This document shows, one piece after another, positions 8,286 to 15,383 of a stretch of DNA of 64,000 nucleotides. Location: assembly GCF_004217145.1 (NCBI RefSeq), contig NZ_SHKR01000016.1, forward strand, positions 402,756-466,755, in the 5' to 3' direction. Every line of letters starts with the position of its first letter. Position 1 is the first letter of the stretch. Made by a program: the position numbers and the translations under genes. The notes beneath the pieces were generated by a model, which ran no database searches, had not been told where the DNA came from, and was given only the letters and a program-made list of their open reading frames with translations. This stretch comes from Kribbella rubisoli. GTDB lineage: Bacteria; Actinomycetota; Actinomycetes; Propionibacteriales; Kribbellaceae.

Positions 8286-8977
8286 CAGCGGGTCACCTCG
8301 TCGGAGACGATCCGGCCGTCGGCGACCTGCACCAACCGCCGGGCGCGAGCGGCGACGTCGTGCTCGTGAGTGATCACGATGATCGTCCGGCCGTCGTCGT
8401 GCAAGCCATCGAACATGCCCAGCACCTCATCGGTCGAGTGCGCATCGAGGTTTCCGGTCGGCTCGTCGGCGAGCAGGATCCGCGGACCCGTCGCGAGCGC
8501 CCGGGCGATCGCGACGCGCTGCTGCTGACCGCCGGACAGTTGGTTCGGCCGGTGCCCGGTGCGGTCCGCGAGACCGACCAGCTCCAGCGCGCGGTTGGCT
8601 CGCCGGCGGCGCTCGGCCCTGCGCAGGTGTGCGTAGGTCAGCGGCAACTCGACGTTCGCCAGCGCGGTGGTCCGCGGGATCAGGTTGAACGACTGGAAGA
8701 TGAACCCGATCTTGCGGCCGCGGACGAGCGCCTGCTGGTCCTCGCTCAGCCGGGCGACGTTGCTGCCGTCCAGCCAGTACTCGCCGCGCGACGGTACGTC
8801 GAGGCAGCCGAGGATGTTCATCAGCGTGGACTTGCCGGATCCGGAAGAGCCCATCACCGCGACGTACTCCCCCGCGTCGACGCGCAGCGACACACCCTGA
8901 AGAGCGTGTACTGCGGTCTCGCCGTGGCCGTACGTCTTGGTGACGTCCCGGATGTCGATCAGGGCGTCAGCGGCCAC
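8285..8977 (-). CDS. ABC transporter ATP-binding protein, MacB/LolD type
   Basis: A 230-residue ATPase with Walker A GSSGSGKST, Q-loop FIFQSFNLIPR, signature LSGGQQQRVAIARAL, Walker B ILLADEPTGNLD and H-loop ITHEHD, all intact. The FNLIPR and EPTGNLD strings are typical of the MacB/LolD/FtsE group. I start at GTG 8977 (VAADALIDIRDVTK), which overlaps the adaptor gene's end by 11 bp; GTG codons further upstream (to 9013) are possible but would extend into a Val-rich stretch encoded by the adaptor's glycine-rich tail. It energises the downstream permease. Confidence 0.88.
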   Translation of the reverse strand: MAADALIDIRDVTKTYGHGETAVHALQGVSLRVDAGEYVAVMGSSGSGKSTLMNILGCLDVPSRGEYWLDGSNVARLSEDQQALVRGRKIGFIFQSFNLIPRTTALANVELPLTYAHLRRAERRRRANRALELVGLADRTGHRPNQLSGGQQQRVAIARALATGPRILLADEPTGNLDAHSTDEVLGMFDGLHDDGRTIIVITHEHDVAARARRLVQVADGRIVSDEVTR

Positions 8978-10346
8978 GGAAGCCACCACCACCAGCACCG
9001 CCGGCACCGCCACCGCCGCCGAAGCCGGCCGGGAACTGTCCCGTTCCGGCGCCTTGCCCCTGCCTGCCGTTCTGGGTTGTGCTGCTGCCGATCGCGCCTT
9101 GCAGCAGCTCGATCTGGTCGCCCTCGTTCAGGCCGGACGTGATCTGCGTGAAGCTGTCACCGCGTACGCCGACCTGGACGTCCCGCGTCCCGCTGCCGTC
9201 AGCCATCGTCACGGTGTACGTCGTACCGCTGGTCGCGATCGCCGTACTTGGGACGTAGAGAGCGTTGGCGGCCTTCGCGGTCTGGACCGTGACGTTCGCG
9301 GTCTGCCCGATCCGGGCGTTCGCGGGGAGCTTGGCGAGGCTGAAGGTGGCCGAGTACGAGACGACGCCGTTGGTCGTGGTCGGGGTCGGCGAAACGGACG
9401 CCAGCGACGCGGTGAGCGTCGTACCCGGCTCGGCGTTCAGGGTCACGGTCGCGGACTGGCCGGCCTTGATCTTGATCGCGTCCGCCTCGGCGAACGCGGC
9501 GATGACCTGAAGGGCCTTGAGGTCAGCCATGTCGACGAAGCCGGTGCCGGATGTGGACGACGCAGCCGAGCTTGACCCTGTACCTGAGGTTGAGCCTTGT
9601 CCGCCGGTGCTACCGCTTCCCGACGTGCTGCCTGAACCCGAGCTCGACCCGCCGCTGGACGAGCCGACCGAGCCGTTGATGGCGGTGATGGTGCCGGCGA
9701 TCGGCGCCTTCAGCGTGGTCGCGTCGACCGCGGCCTGGGCGCCCTCGACGTTCTGGTCGGCCTGTTCCTTGTCCGCCTTGGCCTTCGCCAGGCTCGCCTC
9801 GGCGTTGCTGACGGCAACTTGCGGACTCTGACCCTGACCCTGACCTTGAGACTGGGTCTGCTGCTGTTGTTGTTGACCGTTCGTCGCGGTCGGCGTCGGC
9901 GACGGGGAGGCTGAGGCCTCCTCGGCAGCTTCGAGCGCGTCCTCCGCGTCGCTCAGTGTCTCGTCGGCCGCGCTCACCGAGTTCTCGGCGGCGATCTGGT
10001 TCTGCTGGGCGATCACGAGCTGGCGGTTGGCGGCCGACGGGTCGATCTTCGCGATCGGGGCGCCCTTGGCCACCACCTGACCGACCTTCACCAGGACCTG
10101 CGTCACGGTGCCCGAGGTCTCGAACTGAGGGGATGCCGTCTGGGAGCTCTGCAGGGTGCCACTGGAGCTGACGCTCGCGGTCACCTCACCGCGCTGGACC
10201 GCCACCGTCGGCCGGGTCGCGCTGGCGGCCGGCGGATCCTTCTTGAAGAACAGGAAGTAGGCGGTGACGGCGATGACGAGCACGATGGCGACCAGCGCCA
10301 CGTTCACGAAACTGAGGCCACGGATCTTGTGGCGGGGTAGCACCAT
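8967..10346 (-). CDS. Efflux adaptor, HlyD/MacA (membrane fusion) family
   Basis: A 459-residue extracytoplasmic adaptor with an N-terminal anchor helix (residues 13-31), lipoyl/barrel-sandwich halves (VTQVLVKVGQVVAKGAPIAKID and LKAPIAGTITAI) that bracket a long alpha-helical hairpin, and a beta-barrel end (VQVGVRGDSFTQITSGLNEGD). The hairpin is interrupted by a Ser/Pro/Gln-rich linker with GQ repeats (about 160-190), and a Ser/Gly-rich stretch follows. ATG 10346 directly precedes the basic anchor; upstream in-frame codons look non-coding. It heads the ATPase-permease operon. Confidence 0.87.
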   Translation of the reverse strand: MVLPRHKIRGLSFVNVALVAIVLVIAVTAYFLFFKKDPPAASATRPTVAVQRGEVTASVSSSGTLQSSQTASPQFETSGTVTQVLVKVGQVVAKGAPIAKIDPSAANRQLVIAQQNQIAAENSVSAADETLSDAEDALEAAEEASASPSPTPTATNGQQQQQQTQSQGQGQGQSPQVAVSNAEASLAKAKADKEQADQNVEGAQAAVDATTLKAPIAGTITAINGSVGSSSGGSSSGSGSTSGSGSTGGQGSTSGTGSSSAASSTSGTGFVDMADLKALQVIAAFAEADAIKIKAGQSATVTLNAEPGTTLTASLASVSPTPTTTNGVVSYSATFSLAKLPANARIGQTANVTVQTAKAANALYVPSTAIATSGTTYTVTMADGSGTRDVQVGVRGDSFTQITSGLNEGDQIELLQGAIGSSTTQNGRQGQGAGTGQFPAGFGGGGGAGGAGGGGFRGR

Positions 10347-10546
10347 GGATGCAGACGTTAAGGACAGATGCTGAGGAGGAGATCCTCGATTCCTGGCAAC
10401 AGGCTGTGAACCGGATATCGATTTGGTGCGTCGTACGTCGGGCGGTTCGCGACACACCGTGATCCGTGAACACTCGGCGACAGCCGGTCACGACGCCAGG
10501 ATCACGGGCCGTCAGGTGCGTACATATGGCTCGGACATGCCAAAAT

Positions 10547-10573
10547 GGGAATGATCCGGGCCGGCCGACCGTT
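10547..10573 (+). promoter_or_regulatory. SigR-type (thiol stress) promoter of rbpA
   Basis: GGGAAT at 10547-10552, an 18-base spacer and GTT at 10571-10573 exactly match the GGAAT-N18-GTT consensus of the actinobacterial oxidative-stress sigma factor SigR/SigH. The gene behind it, rbpA, is a known SigR target in Streptomyces coelicolor (from memory). The start site would fall about 25 bases before the ATG, leaving room for the GGAGG site. Sigma factor assignment is inferred from the motif. Confidence 0.7.
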
Positions 10574-10602
10574 GGCACGGATGACGATCTCGGAGGTTTG
10601 AC

Positions 10603-10974
10603 ATGTCTAATCGCGTACTGCGTGGTTCGGGGCTGGGTGGGGTCAGCTTCGAGGATGACCGTGGTGTTGAGTTCGCTCCCCGCCAGATGATCACGTACGA
10701 CTGCCCCCGCGGCCACGTGGTCGAGGTCACCATGGCGCACGACGCCGAGGTGCCCGCGGTCTGGGAGTGCCCCCACTGCGGCAGCGAGGCCGCCCGGTCC
10801 ACCGGCGAGAAGCCGGAGCCGAAGCAGGAGAAGCCGGCCCGTACGCACTGGGACATGCTGCGCGAGCGCCGGAGCATCTCGGAACTCGAGGAGCTGCTGG
10901 CCGAGCGGGTCGAGTTGCTCCGCAAGGGCGAGATCGGCCCGGCGCACCTGCACCGGACCAAGCGCACGGCCTGA
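10603..10974 (+). CDS. rbpA: RNA polymerase-binding protein RbpA
   Basis: A 123-residue actinobacterial transcription factor that binds the housekeeping sigma factor and RNA polymerase and stabilises open complexes. The zinc-ribbon-like core has YDCPRGH and WECPHCG cysteine/histidine pairs; the basic linker and C-terminal sigma-interaction domain (THWDMLRERRSISELEELLAER) are complete. Length matches the family. ATG 10603 has CGGAGG seven bases upstream. It is monocistronic, driven by a SigR-type promoter and followed by a strong intrinsic terminator. Confidence 0.97.
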   Translation: MSNRVLRGSGLGGVSFEDDRGVEFAPRQMITYDCPRGHVVEVTMAHDAEVPAVWECPHCGSEAARSTGEKPEPKQEKPARTHWDMLRERRSISELEELLAERVELLRKGEIGPAHLHRTKRTA

Positions 10975-10985
10975 CCCCATGTGAG

Positions 10986-11020
10986 AACCCTCACCGCAAC
11001 GGCGCGGTGAGGGTTTCTTT
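10986..11020 (+). terminator. Intrinsic terminator of rbpA
   Basis: A perfect 12-bp stem (AACCCTCACCGC, 10986-10997, with 11004-11015), six-base loop AACGGC and a T-rich tail TTTCTTT. It follows the rbpA stop by nine bases and is one of the few classical U-tract terminators in the window. Confidence 0.9.
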
Positions 11021-11033
11021 CTGCCTCGATTTG

Positions 11034-11069
11034 CCTAAAGCCTTTAGGTAATTCCATAATGAGTTATGG
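11034..11069. promoter_or_regulatory. Putative operators of the TetR/SGNH operon
   Basis: CCTAAAG-C-CTTTAGG (11034-11048) is a perfect inverted repeat 17 bases before the TetR start. A second one, CCATAA-TGAG-TTATGG (11054-11069), spans the ATG itself at 11066. The stretch is unusually AT-rich for this genome and probably includes the promoter. The first palindrome is the likely self-binding site of the TetR protein; the second could be a second site or mRNA hairpin hiding the start. Confidence 0.6.
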
Positions 11070-11632
11070 CAAGAGCGGGGTTGACCGGCGAGCGGCTGGC
11101 ACAGGCAGGCGCCGAGCTGGCCGACGAGGTCGGCTTCGACCAGGTCACCGTGTCCGCTCTCGCGCGGCAGTTCGGCGTACAGGTCGCCAGCCTCTACTCG
11201 CACGTCCGCAGCTCCGCCGACCTCAAGGCACGCATCGCCACGGTCGCCCTGACTGAGCTGGCCGACCGAGCCTCCACTGCCGTCGCCGGCCGGGCCAGTC
11301 GCGCCGCCCTATCGGCCCTGGCCGACGTCTATCGCGACTACGCCCGCAAACATCCTGGCCGCTACGCCGCGACCCGCTTCGTGCCTGATAGCCCGGCTCC
11401 TGAACATGTCGACAGTGGGCGGAGGCATTCGGAGCTCGTCCGGGCCGTCCTCCGCGGCTATGACCTCGACGAGCCGGCCCAGACAGACGCAGTACGCCTC
11501 CTGGGCAGCACCATCCACGGCTACATCCAGCTCGAGTCGGCCGGCACGTTCGCCTTCAGCGAGCCGAGCTCCGACGACAGCTGGCCACGCATCATCGACG
11601 CCCTCGACACCCTCCTTCGCAGCTGGAGCTGA
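11066..11632 (+). CDS. TetR family regulator, WHG-domain type
   Basis: A 188-residue repressor with HTH VTVSALARQFGVQVASLYSHV (residues 28-48) and a C-terminal TetR_C/WHG-like domain (RYAATRFVPDSPAPE through YIQLESAGTFAF). It is followed two bases later by an SGNH hydrolase gene, an operon that appears in several actinobacteria. A 15-bp palindrome lies just upstream, so autoregulation of both genes is the simplest reading. The start ATG 11066 lies inside a second inverted repeat, with no clear ribosome site; an initiating ATG at 11059 is out of frame. Confidence 0.87.
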   Translation: MARAGLTGERLAQAGAELADEVGFDQVTVSALARQFGVQVASLYSHVRSSADLKARIATVALTELADRASTAVAGRASRAALSALADVYRDYARKHPGRYAATRFVPDSPAPEHVDSGRRHSELVRAVLRGYDLDEPAQTDAVRLLGSTIHGYIQLESAGTFAFSEPSSDDSWPRIIDALDTLLRSWS

Positions 11633-11634
11633 CC

Positions 11635-12783
11635 TTGATCACCACTCCGATAACCATCGACCTGCTCCGCGGGGCGCTCGAGCTCGAGCCCACCGGCCGC
11701 GGCGTCCTGCCCCACCGGCTGCCCGCCTGGGCGCGCACACAGTACGACGACGGCCAGATGACGATGGTCGAGTCCCAGCCCTCCGGGGTCCGCCTCGTCT
11801 TCTCGACCCGAGCGTCCGTCGTCGAGCTCGACACGCTCCCGACGAAGCGCGCTTACACCGGCGCTCCCCCGCGCCCGGACGGCGTGTACGACGTACTCGT
11901 CGACGGCCAGCTCTTCACCCAGCTGACCGCGGCCGGCGGCGACGTCATCACGATTGACCTGACGACCGGCGCCACCGAGACCCGCCAAGGCGAGCCGCAA
12001 ACCCTGCACGTCGCGGGACTGTCCGCAGCGGCGAAGACCGTCGAGATCTGGCTGCCGCACGACGAGACCACCGAACTCGTTGCCCTGCGCACCGATGCCC
12101 CGATCGAACCGGTCCCGACCTCGCGCCGCGTCTGGCTGCACCACGGCAGCTCGATCAGCCACGGCTCGAACGCGACCCATCCGACCGGCACCTGGCCGGC
12201 CCTCGCCGCGGCCCAGGCCGGGGTGGAGCTGGTCAACCTGGGCTTCGGCGGCAGCGCGTTCCTCCAGCCGTTCATCGCCCGGACGATCCGCGACACGCCC
12301 GCCGACCTGATCAGCGTCAAGCTCGGCATCAACATCGTGAACACGGACGGCCTCCGCCTCCGCTCGTTCACCCCCGCCGTCCACGGCTTCCTCGACACGA
12401 TCCGCGACGGCCACCCCGACACACCGCTCCTGGTCGTCTCCCCCATCCTCTGCCCGATCCACGAGGACACGCCCGGCCCGACCGGTTGGGATCTGTCCGC
12501 GCTGGCTGCCGGCGAGCTCCGCTTCGTTGCCACCGGCAACCCCGACGAGATCCCCGCCGGCAAGCTGACCCTGTCGATCATCCGCGCCGAGCTCGCCCGC
12601 ATCACCGCCCAGCGCGCCGCCTCCGACCCCAACCTCCACTACCTCGACGGCCTCACTCTGTACGGCGAGGCCGACAACGCCGCCCACCCGCTGGCCGATG
12701 GTCTACATCCAGGCGCCGAGACCCACGAGTCGATGGCTGCGCGCTTCACCGAACAGGCCTTCAAGGGCGCCTTCAGCGCGTGA
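11635..12783 (+). CDS. SGNH/GDSL hydrolase with N-terminal beta-domain (SsfX3-like)
   Basis: A 382-residue esterase/acyltransferase. The N-terminal ~170 residues form a beta-rich carbohydrate-binding-like domain; the catalytic domain has block I HHGSSISHGS (nucleophile Ser about residue 178), block II GFGGSAF, block III KLGINIVN and block V DGLHPGAE with the catalytic Asp-His. This two-domain layout is that of SsfX3, a salicylyl-tetracycline tailoring esterase family. No secretion signal is present. The start is TTG 11635, two bases after the TetR stop, with GGAG in the end of that gene. Confidence 0.82.
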   Translation: MITTPITIDLLRGALELEPTGRGVLPHRLPAWARTQYDDGQMTMVESQPSGVRLVFSTRASVVELDTLPTKRAYTGAPPRPDGVYDVLVDGQLFTQLTAAGGDVITIDLTTGATETRQGEPQTLHVAGLSAAAKTVEIWLPHDETTELVALRTDAPIEPVPTSRRVWLHHGSSISHGSNATHPTGTWPALAAAQAGVELVNLGFGGSAFLQPFIARTIRDTPADLISVKLGINIVNTDGLRLRSFTPAVHGFLDTIRDGHPDTPLLVVSPILCPIHEDTPGPTGWDLSALAAGELRFVATGNPDEIPAGKLTLSIIRAELARITAQRAASDPNLHYLDGLTLYGEADNAAHPLADGLHPGAETHESMAARFTEQAFKGAFSA

Positions 12784-12789
12784 ATCCGC

Positions 12790-13611
12790 TCATGCCGCCG
12801 TCGTACCCGCCCGGGCGATCGCCTGGACGGCGCGGACCCGGCCGTCGCTCAGGGCCTCGGTCAGGTGCGTCACGCGCTCGCGGAACGTCGGGACGAAAGC
12901 GTGCAGTCCGAGCGGGCTCGGTGGTTGAGACTGGATCATCCGCATCATGGCGCCGACCTGGTCGGTGAGATCCGCCCAGTGCGTGACCGTGAAGCCTGCA
13001 GCCTCGATCTCATTGCGGACGACGCTCGGCGGGACGAGGAAGCTGTGCTCGGGGCCGTCCGCCCAAGGCAGCGGATAGCCGAGCTCTCGGCCGTCGCCAG
13101 CCATGATGTCCCAGAGCGCGAGCCGCCCGCCGTCCCGCAGTACCCGCCTGGCCTCTTGGTAGAGACGGTTCTTCCGCGCCACGTTCATCTGCACATGCTG
13201 GCTGAACACAACGTCGACGGAGGCGTCGTCCAGCGGCAGCGAGGTCACGTCTCCCTGCTGTACGACGATCTTGTCGTCGAGGCCGACCAGCCGGTTGAGC
13301 CAGTGCGCGGTCTCGCAGTACTCGTCGGAGAGATCCACGGCGGTCACCGCGCAGCCGAAGCGGTCCGCCAGGTATCGCGCCGTACCGCCGATGCCCGAGC
13401 CGTCGTCGAGCACCTCGCTCTGCGGCGTCAACTCGAGCAGATCCACGAGTTGGACCGTGGCAAGCCGCCCGCCGGTGTGGTAGTCCTCGACCAGCGCCAG
13501 GTCTGCAGGCTTCAAGCCGTTCAAATCTTTGCCAGCAGCAACGAGAGCCTGCTCGATGCCGTCCCGCACCTTGCCGGTCACATACTGTGCCGGAACAGTT
13601 GAGTCGTTCAT
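12790..13611 (-). CDS. SAM-dependent methyltransferase (glycine/sarcosine-type)
   Basis: A 273-residue class I methyltransferase with VLDDGSGIGGTARYLAD (motif I), AVTAVDLSDEYCE (motif II) and DVVFSQHVQMNVARKN, resembling the sarcosine/dimethylglycine and tocopherol methyltransferase branch. Motif I has DDGSGIG instead of the common D-x-G-C-G-x-G. ATG 13611 is preceded by GAGAGG at a good distance; ATG 13632 is the alternative and would almost abut the hydrolase stop. It is co-transcribed with the upstream alpha/beta hydrolase, so it is likely under the TetR at 14745. Confidence 0.83.
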   Translation of the reverse strand: MNDSTVPAQYVTGKVRDGIEQALVAAGKDLNGLKPADLALVEDYHTGGRLATVQLVDLLELTPQSEVLDDGSGIGGTARYLADRFGCAVTAVDLSDEYCETAHWLNRLVGLDDKIVVQQGDVTSLPLDDASVDVVFSQHVQMNVARKNRLYQEARRVLRDGGRLALWDIMAGDGRELGYPLPWADGPEHSFLVPPSVVRNEIEAAGFTVTHWADLTDQVGAMMRMIQSQPPSPLGLHAFVPTFRERVTHLTEALSDGRVRAVQAIARAGTTAA

Positions 13612-13633
13612 TCCAATGCCTCTCTGTCGCATG

Positions 13634-14659
13634 TCAGGGTGTCTCCTCGACGCCGTGCCGGCCGGCGAAGCGGGCTATCGCACGAGCGAGGAGCGCCGGC
13701 TGTTCGCTGGTGGTCAGATGGCCGCCGGGGAACGTGACGATCTCGGCCTCGGGCACCCGTTCGCGCGTGGCGTCGACCTGGCGGTGCTCGTACGGGTCTC
13801 CAACGCTCCCCCCGACGGCGATGGCAACAGAGCCCTTCAACTCGCGGGCAATCGCGGCGAGGTCCCAGCGACCGGCATTGCGACGGTGTTCCTTGACGAA
13901 GCCCGCGCCCTCGTGCAGGAACCTCGCACCGTCGCGCCGTACCAGCGCCGACCAGACCTCGGTCATTTCAGCCTCACTCGGCTCGTTGCCCAGGGAGTAC
14001 AGCCGGGCCTGCTTGAAGCCCTGTGCGAGCACGATCGGTGACTTCTGCGAGCCTTTGGCCACAAATGCCCCGAGCGGCGACCTCAGCAGCGGCGTACCCC
14101 GCCACGGATGCGAGTGAGCGTCGGCGTACAGACCGCCGTTGATCATGAACACCGCAGTGATCACAGGCCCACCTGGCCGTTCCAGCTGCCGACGCAACAA
14201 CTCGAGCAGCGCCAGCGAGGTGTAGTCGAACGTGACCACGACGGTACGACGTACGCCGTGGTGCCGCCACCATGCTCCGATCAGATCGGCACGCTCCACG
14301 GTCGAGTACGCATAGCCCCTCGGCTTGTCGGAGTCGCCTTGGCCGACCGGTTCGACGTACAGCCGTGGACCGAGCTCGGCCGGCAAGCGCCGATCGACCT
14401 GCGCCCAGCCGTACGAGCCCTCGGGGAATCCGGGCAGCATCGTCAGCCACACCGCGTCCGGGCTCGCGGGACCGGTCATCCGGCCGAAGACCCTGACCAG
14501 CCCGGTCCTCGCCTCCCCCTCTGCATGCGGCAGAAGGCGAGCCGACGCAGCGTCGTACCAACGGCGCTCACCACCGCCGAACCACTCCTCGGCCGTCACG
14601 AATGCCATCTGGTCCTTGTCCTGTTGCCGCTCTGGTTCTGCGACTGTGTTCCCGTCCAT
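13634..14659 (-). CDS. Alpha/beta hydrolase with aspartate at the nucleophile position
   Basis: A 341-residue alpha/beta-hydrolase. LPGFPEGSYGW supplies the oxyanion region and VEPVGQGDSDKP is the string typical of haloalkane dehalogenases. At the nucleophile elbow it reads VVTFDYTSLALLELL, so Asp stands where esterases have Ser, as in dehalogenases and epoxide hydrolases. The late His is in FPGGHLTTSEQP. The reaction is therefore probably C-halogen or epoxide hydrolysis, or the site is inactive. ATG 14659 has GGGAGG six bases upstream. It is divergent from a TetR gene with twin operators. Confidence 0.78.
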   Translation of the reverse strand: MDGNTVAEPERQQDKDQMAFVTAEEWFGGGERRWYDAASARLLPHAEGEARTGLVRVFGRMTGPASPDAVWLTMLPGFPEGSYGWAQVDRRLPAELGPRLYVEPVGQGDSDKPRGYAYSTVERADLIGAWWRHHGVRRTVVVTFDYTSLALLELLRRQLERPGGPVITAVFMINGGLYADAHSHPWRGTPLLRSPLGAFVAKGSQKSPIVLAQGFKQARLYSLGNEPSEAEMTEVWSALVRRDGARFLHEGAGFVKEHRRNAGRWDLAAIARELKGSVAIAVGGSVGDPYEHRQVDATRERVPEAEIVTFPGGHLTTSEQPALLARAIARFAGRHGVEETP

Positions 14660-14676
14660 CGGACGCCTCCCTATCT

Positions 14677-14721
14677 ATGTGGACACTGTCCACATTAGCT
14701 CTCTAGGTGGACAGTGTCCAC
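14677..14721. promoter_or_regulatory. Twin TetR operators in a divergent promoter
   Basis: ATGTGGACA-C-TGTCCACAT (14677-14695) is a perfect 19-bp palindrome, and GTGGACA-G-TGTCCAC (14707-14721) a perfect 15-bp copy; the centres are 28 bp apart. They fill the space between the hydrolase start (14659, minus) and the TetR start (14745, plus). TATGCT at 14727-14732 is a possible -10 for the TetR gene. The site probably binds the TetR encoded next to it and controls both directions. Confidence 0.8.
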
Positions 14722-14744
14722 ATTGTTATGCTGAGGGCGTGACC

Positions 14745-15383
14745 ATGGCCGACCCAGCACCGCAAGCTCCGCCCCGACGACGGCGCCCTCGAGGCGACGT
14801 GCGCGCCGGCCTGGTCGCGGCCGGGGTCGAGCTGGCTCGCGCCGGCGGTCCCGACGCCGTCGTACTGCGAGAGGCGACGCGCGCGGTCGGCGTCGTACCG
14901 AACGCTGCCTACCGGCATTTCGCCGACCGCGACGAACTGCTCGCCGAGGTGTGTGCCGCTGCCATGCTTGAGCTCGCTGACCGGATGACTGCTGAGACCG
15001 CCCGCGTTCGGGGGAAGCGCGGCAACCCGGCGGCCGCTCAGCGTCGCCTGGGCGCGATCGGGACGGCCTACATGCGTTTTGCGCACGAGGAGCCTGGTCT
15101 GTTCGCGGCGGCGTACGCCCTTCCTGAGCAGCATGCGTACGGCACCGCGGACGAGTCCGGCCGCACCCCGTTGAGCCTCCTGCGCGCCGCCCTGGACGAG
15201 CTGGTTGAAGCCGGGGTCCTGTCGCCTGAGCGCCGTGAGGGGATCGAGTATCCGGTCTGGGCCACGGTGCACGGCACGGCGACTCTCACGACCCACGGGC
15301 CGCTCCGCAGCCTGAGCGAGTCGCAGCTGCGTCAGATTGAGGCGCAGACCCTGGCCTTCATCGGCAACAGCCTCACGCAGTAG
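14745..15383 (+). CDS. TetR family transcriptional regulator
   Basis: A 212-residue repressor. A basic N-terminus (PPRRRRPRGD) precedes the HTH VLREATRAVGVVPNAAYRHF; the C-terminal half resembles TetR_C domains (ARKHxGxF-like AHEEPGLFAAAYALPE). The start ATG 14745 has GAGGG upstream; GTG 14739 two codons earlier could be a leaderless start behind TATGCT. It probably represses the divergent hydrolase-methyltransferase operon and itself through the twin 14677-14721 palindromes. Its 3' end overlaps the convergent FUSC gene by 11 bp. Confidence 0.88.
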   Translation: MADPAPQAPPRRRRPRGDVRAGLVAAGVELARAGGPDAVVLREATRAVGVVPNAAYRHFADRDELLAEVCAAAMLELADRMTAETARVRGKRGNPAAAQRRLGAIGTAYMRFAHEEPGLFAAAYALPEQHAYGTADESGRTPLSLLRAALDELVEAGVLSPERREGIEYPVWATVHGTATLTTHGPLRSLSESQLRQIEAQTLAFIGNSLTQ

